A DNA stretch of 64,000 nucleotides from positions 1,746,001 to 1,810,000 of the forward strand of contig CP065003.1 of the NCBI GenBank assembly GCA_016700175.1, given 5' to 3'. The notes beneath the pieces were generated by a model. The model ran no database searches. It was not told the origin of the DNA and saw only the letters and a list, made by a program, of their open reading frames with translations. This document shows positions 27,044 through 37,200 of the stretch, piece after piece. How positions within the stretch are numbered: position 1 is the stretch's first letter; every line of letters starts with the position of its first letter. This stretch comes from Acidobacteriota bacterium. Lineage in GTDB: Bacteria; Acidobacteriota; Blastocatellia; Pyrinomonadales; Pyrinomonadaceae. Made by a program: the position numbers and the translations under genes.

Positions 27044-29959
27044 ATGAAGTTTGCAATGAAGATAGTGATCCTCTTTTTTGGATTCGTGATGATCGGAACG
27101 GCTTCCGCCTCCGCCCAGGGAACCGCTTTCACATTCCAGGGAGCCTTGAATTCGGGGGCAGCACCTGCCAAAGGAGATTTCGACCTCGAGTTCCGACTCT
27201 TCGACTCGTCTACCGACGGATCCCAGATCGGCCCGACTGTCAGCAAGAACGCGGTAGCCGTCAGCAACGGCGCGTTCAGCGTCACTTTGGATTTCGGGGA
27301 TCAGTTTACCGGGGCACAGCGGTTCCTTGAGATCCGAGTGCGTCCTTCCGGACAGGTCGGTTTCACGATCCTCTCGCCCCGCCAGCCGATCAACAGCGTG
27401 CCTTACGCTGTGAGGAGCACTTCCTCCACCACAGCTGATTCGGCGGACACCGCTCTCTTTGCGGACACGGCAGCAACCGCAACGAATGCCGAATCCGCAG
27501 CAACGGCAACAACGGCGGACAACGCTCTGCAGCTCGGAGGAACGCCGGCAAATCAATTCGTTCTCACGACGGACCCGCGATTGTCAGATCCGCGAGCGCC
27601 GTCGCCCGGAAGCACCGATTACGTTCAGAATTCGACCGCTCAGCAGGCTTCCTCGAATTTCAATATCTCTGGAAATGGCACGGCCGGCGGAACACTTACA
27701 GGAAACGTTCTGAATGCCGGAAGTGAGTTCCGGATCGCCGGATCGAGAGTGTTCAGCAATGGCGGGAATTTCAATCTTTTCGCAGGAGTCGGATCCGGCG
27801 CGATATCGACTGGCCAGGGCAATGCTTTCTTCGGCTTTGAATCCGGGTTTTCCAACACGACGGGAGCAAACAACGCCTTCCTTGGCAGGATCGCGGGAAG
27901 AACGAACACGACCGGATCCAGCAACACCTTCGTGGGCAGCGGAGCAGGGTTCTCCAATGAGACCGGCAGTGCCAATGCATTCGTCGGCGATAGTGCGGGA
28001 TTCAACAGCACGACAGGGTTCCAAAATGTGTTCTTCGGCACTCAGGCCGGAAGTGCAAACTCGACCGGGAATTCGAACTCGTTCTTTGGCACGTTTGCCG
28101 GAAACCAGAACGGCACAGGCACAAAGAACACCGCAATCGGGCACTCCGCGAACGTGGGGACCGGCGACCTTACGTTCGCGACCGCGATCGGGGCCAATGC
28201 GGTGGTTTCGACGAGCAACACGATCGCCCTGGGACGTGCAAACGGCTCCGACCAGGTCGTGATCCCGGGAAACCTGACTGTCTCGGGCACCCTCACTGCC
28301 GCTCTTCCCACCGGAAGCGCAAATTACATACAGAATTCGACCGATCAGCAGGCTTCCTCGAATTTCAACATTTCCGGCAACGGAACCGCGGCAGGTACGC
28401 TAACCGGAAATGTCGTGAAAGCCCAGTCCTTTTTCAGTCTGGGAAACGACAAGATCCTCAGCTCCGTTGGTGCGGGGAACCTCTTCCTGGGTCTGGTGGC
28501 CGGTTCGAGCAACACGATAGGAGTTTCCAATACCTTCCTGGGAGTAGCTGCCGGAAGGTTCAACACGGAAGGAATCTTTAATACTTTTGTTGGCGGATCG
28601 GCAGGGCAGCAAACGACTACGGGAAGCCGAAACACTTTCCTCGGTTCGGGCGCGGGGTTTGAGAACGTGTCCGGTTTCGGCAACACATTCGTCGGGAACG
28701 AAGCCGGTCGGCTAGTCACTTCGGGAACGGATAACACGTTTATCGGACTGGCAGCCGGAAATGCGACCGCGGTCGGCTCTGCGAATACCTTCGTCGGATC
28801 GTTGTCCGGCGTCCTCAACACTACGGGGAACTTCAACAGCACGCTCGGCCGGGGGGCGGACTTCGGTTCCGGGAATCTTTCCTTCGCTACCGCGATCGGA
28901 GCGGGGAGCGTTGTCTCTTCCAGCAACACGATCGCGTTGGGACGTGCAAACGGCTCCGACCAGGTTGTGATTCCCGGTAATCTCAATGTCTCAGGCACGC
29001 TCACAGCAGCGCTTCCGGCCGGAAGCGGTAACTACATCCAGAATTCCACCGCGATCCAGAACTCTTCAAATTTCAACATCTCCGGCGTCGGACGAGCGGC
29101 CTCGTTCAATGCGGGATTCTATTCCATCGCGAACGAGCGGGTGCTGTTCGCCGAGGGAGGCCTCGTCAACAACCTGTTCGTTGGACTCGGCTCCGGCAAT
29201 CCGGGTTTTGTCACGAAGAACAACACGTTCGTTGGAATTTCGGCCGGCGAAGGGACCGTGGGAGGAGACAACAACACATTCGTGGGGATGACCGCTGGGC
29301 AGTCAAACCAGACGGGTAATTCCAATACTTTTGTCGGGACATCGTCGGGACTAGCAAACACCACGGGCAGCAGCAACACGCTCCTCGGCACTGCGACGAA
29401 CCTCGGATCGCCGGCACTGTCCTTTGCTACTGCGATCGGAGCCGGCGCAATCGTGAACGCCAGCAACAGCGTCGTCCTCGGACGGGCGAACGGGTCCGAT
29501 GAGGTCTTCGTTCCCGGCAGGCTCACTGTATCGACGCTCGGCCCGGCCGGCTCAACAAGCCTCTGCCGGAATGCCGGAAACGAGATCGCCGCCTGCTCTT
29601 CTTCTATCAGGTACAAATCGAATCTCTCACAGTTCAGCAACGGTCTCGAGATTGTCAGCCGCCTGAGGCCAATGACGTTTACCTGGAAGGACAGCGGGAT
29701 CGCCGACCTCGGTCTCGTCGCGGAAGAGGTAGCCGGGATCGAGCCGCTTCTCACGACGCAGAACACCGAAGGACAGGTCGAGGGAGTGAAGTATGACCGT
29801 ATCGCTGTCGTCCTTGTGAATGCTGTCAATCAACAACAAAGGATCATCGACCAGCAGGAAACCGAGATCGGGAGGCTACGTGCCGAACTCGCAGCGCTCA
29901 AAGCCCTCGTCTGCGCTTCGAATCCGGGTGCTGCGATCTGCCGCACGCCAGAAAACTAA
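27044..29959 (+). CDS. Repeat-rich secreted protein with C-terminal S74 chaperone domain (copy 2)
   Basis: I start this 971-residue protein at ATG 27044, seven bases after AAGGAG, where a signal peptide begins (MKFAMKIVILFFGFVMIGTA, cleaved near ASAQG). The open frame starts at 26999 without signals. It follows the same plan as the protein at 4989-7772: head GTAFTFQGALNSG, NYIQNS(T)xQQASSNFNISG linkers occurring three times, blocks of NTFVGxxAGxxNTTG repeats, an S74 domain (IRYKSNLSQF...LGLVAEEVAG, about 852-905), a coiled coil and a LKALVC...C tail. The three linker-plus-repeat blocks here, against two in copy 1, suggest growth by internal duplication. Likely surface fibre; self-cleavage by S74 is not assured. 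Confidence 0.85.
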   Translation: MKFAMKIVILFFGFVMIGTASASAQGTAFTFQGALNSGAAPAKGDFDLEFRLFDSSTDGSQIGPTVSKNAVAVSNGAFSVTLDFGDQFTGAQRFLEIRVRPSGQVGFTILSPRQPINSVPYAVRSTSSTTADSADTALFADTAATATNAESAATATTADNALQLGGTPANQFVLTTDPRLSDPRAPSPGSTDYVQNSTAQQASSNFNISGNGTAGGTLTGNVLNAGSEFRIAGSRVFSNGGNFNLFAGVGSGAISTGQGNAFFGFESGFSNTTGANNAFLGRIAGRTNTTGSSNTFVGSGAGFSNETGSANAFVGDSAGFNSTTGFQNVFFGTQAGSANSTGNSNSFFGTFAGNQNGTGTKNTAIGHSANVGTGDLTFATAIGANAVVSTSNTIALGRANGSDQVVIPGNLTVSGTLTAALPTGSANYIQNSTDQQASSNFNISGNGTAAGTLTGNVVKAQSFFSLGNDKILSSVGAGNLFLGLVAGSSNTIGVSNTFLGVAAGRFNTEGIFNTFVGGSAGQQTTTGSRNTFLGSGAGFENVSGFGNTFVGNEAGRLVTSGTDNTFIGLAAGNATAVGSANTFVGSLSGVLNTTGNFNSTLGRGADFGSGNLSFATAIGAGSVVSSSNTIALGRANGSDQVVIPGNLNVSGTLTAALPAGSGNYIQNSTAIQNSSNFNISGVGRAASFNAGFYSIANERVLFAEGGLVNNLFVGLGSGNPGFVTKNNTFVGISAGEGTVGGDNNTFVGMTAGQSNQTGNSNTFVGTSSGLANTTGSSNTLLGTATNLGSPALSFATAIGAGAIVNASNSVVLGRANGSDEVFVPGRLTVSTLGPAGSTSLCRNAGNEIAACSSSIRYKSNLSQFSNGLEIVSRLRPMTFTWKDSGIADLGLVAEEVAGIEPLLTTQNTEGQVEGVKYDRIAVVLVNAVNQQQRIIDQQETEIGRLRAELAALKALVCASNPGAAICRTPEN

Positions 29960-29972
29960 GAGGATCAAAAAG

Positions 29973-31211
29973 ATGGACAGAGAAGGCAAGCAGAAGAAAA
30001 AAGGGCGAGTGAAGATCGACGGCGGGTTCGGAACACGCTTGCGGTTGGGTCTATTGCATTGTGACCTGTCCGCACCTGGCCTACTACGATCCGGCCGATC
30101 CTGGCTTTCCTGCCTACTTGTCATTTCGCTCACGGCTATCGCCGCCCCGCAATCCGGAGGCACGTTCGAGATCGAAAGGTCCGTTGTCGCATCCGGCGGA
30201 GGTTCGGCCTCGGGAGGCGGATTCACGTCAGACACGACCATTGGCGAGTCCGTCGCAGGGACGACAAGCACGGGCGGAGGATTCTCGCTTACTGCCGGAT
30301 TTCGGTCAGGAACTCTGACGTCCCAACCTCCAGTGAGCTCGGTGTTCGATTTTGACGGGGACGGAAAAACCGACGCGTCTGTCTTCAGGCCCAACCCGAC
30401 GACATTTCTTGCCGGCAATGCGGCGCCCGAAGGCAGTTCGTCCCAATGGTGGCTTCTAAGGAGCTCGGACATCGGCGCTCTGGGCCTTACGTTCGGCTTC
30501 CCCTCCGATCTTCCCGTGGTTGCTGATTACACCGGCGACGGCAAAGCAGATGTGGCGTTTTTCCGGCCGTCTACCTCGACCTGGTTCGTTCTTCGCAGCG
30601 AAGACTTTACCTTCTTCGCGTTTCCTTTCGGAGCCTCCGGGGACATACCCGCGCCGGGAGATTTCGATGGCGACGGAAAAGCGGACCCAGCCGTCTACAG
30701 GCCGTCATCAGGCACCTGGTTTATCTTTCGTTCTTCGGATTCAGGCGTTTCGGTCTTTCCGTTCGGAGTTTCCGGAGACAAGCCGACGGTCGCCGATTTC
30801 GACGGCGACGGCAAAGACGACGTGGCGATATACAGACCCTCGGTCAATCAATGGTGGCAGCTCAGATCGACCGCCGGCGTCCGCGGCATCCAGTTCGGAT
30901 CTCCCGGCGACCGTTCCGTGATCGGCGATTACACCGGGGACGGTAAGGCCGATGTCGCGTTCTTCCGGCCGTCCACTTCCGAATGGTTCGTCATACGTTC
31001 CGAGGACTCTTCGTTCTTTGCTTTCCCTTGGGGCGCGCAGGGCGACATACCGGCTCCGGGAGATTACGACGGCGACGGCGTAACGGACGCCGCGGTCTTC
31101 AGGCCGGAATCCAGCATTTGGTTTATCAACAGATCGACTTCAGGTTTCCAGGCGATCCAGTTCGGCTCGCCCGGAGACGTGCCCGTGCCTTCGACCGTGT
31201 CGGTCGAGTGA
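29973..31211 (+). CDS. Secreted VCBS/FG-GAP repeat protein (copy 2)
   Basis: From ATG 29973, 13 bases after the S74 stop codon, the protein has 412 residues; AGAGG lies about nine bases upstream. As in copy 1, a Lys-rich n-region (GKQKKKGRVK) precedes a hydrophobic segment (about 44-60) and a Gly/Ser domain (GGTFEIERSVVASGGG). Then come seven FDGDGKxDxAVFRPS..WFxxRS repeats, ending DVPVPSTVSVE, nearly the same end as copy 1 (DVPVPSSVSVQ). The tight spacing to the S74 gene indicates one transcript, so this pair shows the ancestral arrangement; copy 1 has gained the 69-bp repeat gap. No catalytic motif; likely calcium-binding propeller. Confidence 0.85.
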   Translation: MDREGKQKKKGRVKIDGGFGTRLRLGLLHCDLSAPGLLRSGRSWLSCLLVISLTAIAAPQSGGTFEIERSVVASGGGSASGGGFTSDTTIGESVAGTTSTGGGFSLTAGFRSGTLTSQPPVSSVFDFDGDGKTDASVFRPNPTTFLAGNAAPEGSSSQWWLLRSSDIGALGLTFGFPSDLPVVADYTGDGKADVAFFRPSTSTWFVLRSEDFTFFAFPFGASGDIPAPGDFDGDGKADPAVYRPSSGTWFIFRSSDSGVSVFPFGVSGDKPTVADFDGDGKDDVAIYRPSVNQWWQLRSTAGVRGIQFGSPGDRSVIGDYTGDGKADVAFFRPSTSEWFVIRSEDSSFFAFPWGAQGDIPAPGDYDGDGVTDAAVFRPESSIWFINRSTSGFQAIQFGSPGDVPVPSTVSVE

Positions 31212-31297
31212 TCGATTCGCCATTCGGTCACCTTCGGCGATGTCCGGCGAGGGGCTTTAGGAGAACACAAGCAAGAGAAATGAGGGTGGGAATTGCG

Positions 31298-34200
31298 ATG
31301 ATCTACCGTGTAAGAACGGCAAGGTACTTCCGGAATGGCCGGGCCGGTGTTCGATCCCCATTTACGAACTTTGCGCCTTTGCTGCTAGCTAAGCTGATAG
31401 TCGTGGTGGCATTGCTGGGCGGCCAGACCGCGAACGCGGCGACCCGCACATGGGACGGCGGCGGAACGACGAACAACTGGTCTGAGGCGGCAAACTGGTC
31501 GCAGGACACGGTCCCTGTTTCAAACGACCTGGCCCGGTTCGACGGAACGAGCACGAAGGACGCCGTGGTCGATGTAAACTTCTCGATCTTTAACTTCGAA
31601 ACCGTCGCGGGCTACACGGGAACCATCACCCTGCCCGACGGAATACTGCTTCAAACCGCAAGCGGATTCACTTTCGGAGCCGGCACGTTCCAGGGCGGAA
31701 CCGGAGTTCTTGACGTAAACGGCAGCTTCACGGTCTCCGGCGGCACGTTCAACGCGCCTTCGGGACAACTCCTACTGGGTTCGTTCTTCTTCCACAATTC
31801 CGGCGGAACTTTCAATGCCAACGGCGGCACGGTGATCTTCGACGGAGCGACGAACACCATCCTGGTCACTTCCCCGGAAACCTTCAACGACCTTGTGTTC
31901 AACGTGTCGGCCACCGCCGATCTGACGGGCGACACGCTTGTCGCTGAAGGAGAAGTGCGTCTTATGACAGGACGCATAATCTCGGGTACCGTTGAGGCAC
32001 GAGGAAATGTCGTGGTTGACCCGACCTTCGGGAATGCCAGAAGTTCGGGCGCCATCCTTCACGTTGTTCAGCCGGGCACAAGAACTGTCACGATTCCGTC
32101 AGGCACAAGGGTTCCGATCATTCGTCTCGAGTCCGCGAACGTAACTGTCGAATTCGGCGGCGTCGGAACGATCAGGGCGGAAGGGATCGACCTTAGGTCC
32201 GGGACGATCAGGCAGGGGAACGCGGATCTTCTCGAAGAAGGAGTCTCGACCTTCGCGCAGAGCGGGGGAAACTATTTCAGCGAAGCGGGGAATATCGAAT
32301 TCCAGAACTTTACGCAGTCCGGCGGAGAGTTTCTCGGAGGCACCGGAAACATGGATGTCTTCAGTTCCTTCACGCTCTCCGGCGGTACATTTCACGCGGT
32401 CCAGGGAACGACAAGCGTCGGTTCGTTCTTTACACACACTGCGGGCGGCACTTTCGATGCGAACGGCGGCACCTGGTCGTTCAACGGCAATCAGGCGACG
32501 GTGGTTGCGACTTCGCCGGAAACCTTCTTCAATCTCAGGATCGATACGGTGTCGGACGTGAACCTTACGGGAGATACGCTTGTCGCAGAAGGCGAGGTGA
32601 GGCTTGTACGCGGCCGAGTTCAAAGCGGCACGATTCGGGCAGAAGCGAACGTGGTGGTTGAGCCGACTTTCGCGAGCGCTCACAATTCCGGCGGAATTCT
32701 GCACATTCTTCAAACGGACACGCGCACGATCCAGCTTCCCCCGGGAACTTTCCTGCCGGGTCTTCTGCTTGAAGCGCCAAACGTGACGGTCGTATCGACC
32801 GGACCCGGCGCGATTCGGTTCAACGGAATCGAGCTTCGAAGCGGCGCGATCGAGCAGGGAGATGCCGATTTCCTACAGTCGGGCATCACGAACACTTACC
32901 TTCAGTCGGGCGGCACCTATGACACGGGTAAAGGGGACTTCGATTTCTTCGTATTCACCAAATCCTCGGGCGATTTTCTGGGCGGCCCCGGGTCGATAAC
33001 CGTCGGCAGCACGTTTACTTTGAGCGGCGGACTTTTCCGCTCGTCGCAGTCGACCGCATCTTTCGGATTCAACTTCACTCAGACCGGCGGAACATTCGAC
33101 CACAACGGAGGCCTTGTCCTTTTCAACGGCAATTCGCAGTTTTTGGACGTGCCTTCGACCATCGATCTCAACGACGTTCGACACCAAGCCACAAGCGTAA
33201 TCACCATCGCGAACGGCGACACCGCATTTGTGAACGGTGACCTTGAACTCGTGACCGGCGGATACAACACGGGAGCCACCTCAGGCTTTTCGGCACGCGG
33301 CAACGTGACGCTCGCCGCGACTTACAACGGCGGGAACGGCAACCTGACCTATTCGGGATCGGGGCCGCAGACGTACACGAATCTTGGCGGGGTCCATCCT
33401 TTCGGTACGGTTACGATCAACAAGCCTTCAGGTGTGCTGACCGCGGCGACAGATATGCTTCTCGGTCCGACCCAGCAGCTCGCGATCACCTCCGGCACGC
33501 TCTTTCTGGCGGAAGGCAGCGACCTTCGCTCGGGAGCCGTCACGATCGGCGCGGCCGGCAAGCTCGCGAGCGACTCCGCGGCCACGATCACCTTGGGCGG
33601 AACGGTCACGAACAACGGGATCGTCGATCTTCAGGGAAGCGGGAGCGGCTGCCCGGAAGCCGATACGATTCTGCTTAGATCTACCGTTGACGGGACACGA
33701 AGGAACTGGTCGGGCTCCGGCCTCTTCCGCATCTCGGACGTCGATGTAAAAGACATGGGAGGCGTCAGCCCTACGACGCCCGCGATCACGGTCTTCAGCG
33801 GAACGGACTCGGGAAACAACAACCCGAACTGGACGTTCGATCCGACGTGCCCGCCGGATCTTGTGATCTCACCGCAGAACGTCGATACAACGACGGGTTC
33901 CCAACAGCAATTCACGGTCAACGGAGGCATTCCGCCCTACACCTTCAGTATTCCCGTGAACGCCTCCGGAGCCAGCGTAAATCCCTCGACCGGTCTATAC
34001 ACTGCCGGAAACACCGCAGGCGTTTCCGACACCGTGCGGGTCACCGACGCGCTAGGCACTTTCGCGGACGCTACCGTGAACGTGGTTTCCGGACCGGCTT
34101 CGAAACTGGTCTTCACGACCCATCCGGCATCGAGAACCGCAGGCCTGATCCTCGTGCCGGCGATCACCGTCGAGGTCCGGGACAGCGCGGACAGAAGGGT

Positions 34201-37200
34201 GCCGAACGCGAGCGATCAGATCTCGCTGACATTCCATACGAATCCCTCCGGAGGCATTCTGCAGGGCACGGTGACAAAGAACGCGGTCGGCGGAGTGGCG
34301 ACGTTCGACAACCTCCGGATCGATCAGGCGGGAAGCGGATATCAGCTGAAAGCGTCCGCGAACGGATTAACGGAAGCGATCAGCAACAATTTCGACATCG
34401 TGCCGGGGCCGGCAGTGAAGATCGGATTTGCCTCCCAGCCGTCATCGGTCGGGGCCTTCGAAAGCGCGAACCCGCCCTTCCGGGTGGCCGTCCAGGACAG
34501 CCTTGGGAACACGGTGCCGACCGCTTCGGACACGATAACGATATCCATCCCCAATTGCATCCTCAACGGTGTTCCGACCCGCGCGACTGCCTCCGGCGTC
34601 GCAGAATTTCAGGGAGTTTCCTTTGAATGCATCAGGACAAATGCGACGGTTGCAGCGAGCTCATCCCAGGGTAGGCCGCTCGTCGAAAGCGGTCCGTTCC
34701 AGATAACGAGGCCTGAATTCACGGTAACGAACGCGAACAGCGAGGGGCCCGGATCTTTGGACGATGCATTGTTCAAAGCGGGGAGGCTTCCCGGAGCTGA
34801 CCGCGTAGTTTTCAATATTCCAGGTCCTCCGCCGTACGTGATCCGGCCCGTGCCGACGCGGAATCTCACGCTCCAGGGCGGCGTCGATCTTGATGCGACT
34901 ACGCAGCCCGGTTATGCGGGGATCCCTTTGGTCACGATCGAGGGCTTCGGTGCTTCCGGATCGGGAATAGGACTGGACATATGGGGCGACTCGACCATTC
35001 GCGGACTTGCGATCACCGCGTGGGAAACAGGCATCCGGGTATACGCGGGTCGTGCCGTCATCCGGGGGAATCACGTCGGGACGGACACGAGCGGGACCGT
35101 TTCGGCGGGAAACAGGGTTGGGATCGAGTTGCGCAGTGCCGGCAGTATCGTCGGCGGAACCAGTGCCTCAGATGCGAATCTCATCTCGGGCAACAGCGAC
35201 TTCGGTATATTCGCGCCTCCTGCTTTCATAGATTCCGCAACGACCGTGATCAAAGGCAACAGGATCGGGACCGATATAAGCGGAACCCAGCCGCTTCCGA
35301 ATGGTTCGGGGATAAGGATCGAAGAAAGACAGATGTTCGAGATCGGCGGGCGCGAGCCCGGCGCCGGAAATCTCATCGCTTTCAACACCTTACCGGGGAT
35401 CGAACTCCCTTCAACGCAGTCCTCAACTCTCTTTCCGGATACAGAACGGATAGAGATCGCCGGAAACTCCATTCATTCCAACGGAGGTCTCGGGATCGAT
35501 ATCGGAGCGACCGGGATCAGCGCAAATGATCCGGGAGATCTCGACAGCGGACCGAACACGCAGCCTAACTTTCCCAGGATCACTTCCGCGATCACGGACA
35601 GGGGAGCTCTTCGCGTGAGCGGGACCCTGAACTCGCGGCCGAGCGGCATTTTCGAACTCGACTTCTATTCCAGCCCCGAGTGCGACGGTTCAGGTTTTGG
35701 TGAGGGTGGAACCTACGTGGGCTCGCTGAGCATCGTCACCGACAATGGCGGACTCGCGAGCTTCGCGGGCACACTTCCGGACGTCCCTGCCGGGCAGTTT
35801 CTGACGGCGACCTCGACCGACGTCATCGGGCCGCGCCGAAACACATCCGAATTCTCCCGCTGCGTGCAAGTGGCTGAAAGGATCGTAGAGATCTCCGGCC
35901 GGGTCGCGGACGCAGACGGAACCCCCGCGGCAGGAACGGTACTGACTGTTATAGAGTTCCATTCCAGTAGGCGAAGACAAGTGACCACCGACAGGCTTGG
36001 CAACTACTCGATCACAGGTCTGACAGGCGGCGCGACCTATATCGTACAGCCGATCACTCCCAACCACGCGCACGTACCGGCGTCAAGGATCTATAACCCG
36101 ATAGCGATCGATGAGGTCGATCAGGATTTCACCGTCAGCAGGATCAGGTTTACGATCAGCGGCCGCGTGACACTGGGAAGCGGCGTGTCCCAAACTCCTC
36201 TCAGTGGAGCTCTCGTCGAAGTACTTTCCGGGACAAGCGTCGTGGCGTCGAGGATCAGCAGTGCATCCGGAGTTTACTCATTCAACGACATCGTCGCAGG
36301 GAATTACACGGTACGTGTAGCGAAGGAAAACTATCAGTTCACGCCGCCTTCCGTACCCGTGACGGTCTCAGGAGACGATTTGACTGTAAACTTCACCGGC
36401 ACGGAGGTGATCCCAAGTCTTGGCGGCAGGATAGTGTTCAGCGAAGGTACCGCGATCAGAGCCGTCAATCCGGACGGAAGCGCCCTCGCTTCCCTTGTTA
36501 CGGCTCTCGATTCCGGTTCCGACGCATCGCTGGACGGAAGCAAGATCGTCTACGTGGCGAGCTCGATCTCAGGTAGATCCGGCAGCCTGATCGTCGCAGG
36601 GTCCGACGGCTCGTCTCCCCGGAGCCTCGTCGACGTATCGGTGTCGAGAAAGGTGAATCCGGTATTCTCAAAGGACGGAGCAAAGATCGCGTTCCTCCGA
36701 GACAACCGGATCAACATCATCAACACGGACGGCACGGGACTGACGGAAATACCCTTCCCGGAGAATAACCTGATCACCTCGGTCGACTTCTCGCCGGACG
36801 GCACCCAACTGGTCTTCGCCAGGCAGTGGAAGCTTTTCATCATCAACTCGGACGGTTCGGGATTGCAGCCGCTCCCGGTCACCGAGTTCGCGAACTATCC
36901 CAGGTGGTCGCCGGACGGATCGCGAATCGTCTTCTGGAATAGCGCTCTTCGAGCGATCGATCCGGACGGCACGAACCTTGTAACCCTCGGCAGCTCGGTA
37001 CCAAGCAACGAAAGGCCGGCCTGGTCACCCGATTCTTCGCGGATCGTATTCCATAGAACCGGAGCCGCTGGTCAGGAACCGAAACAGATCGTGACGATTT
37101 CCAGGGACGGAACGAACATCTCTGTAGTCACCGACAGGCCGAGGGCCGGCAATCTCGCCTGGACGAACGCAACTTCCCAACCGACTGAGCCAGCCGCGTC

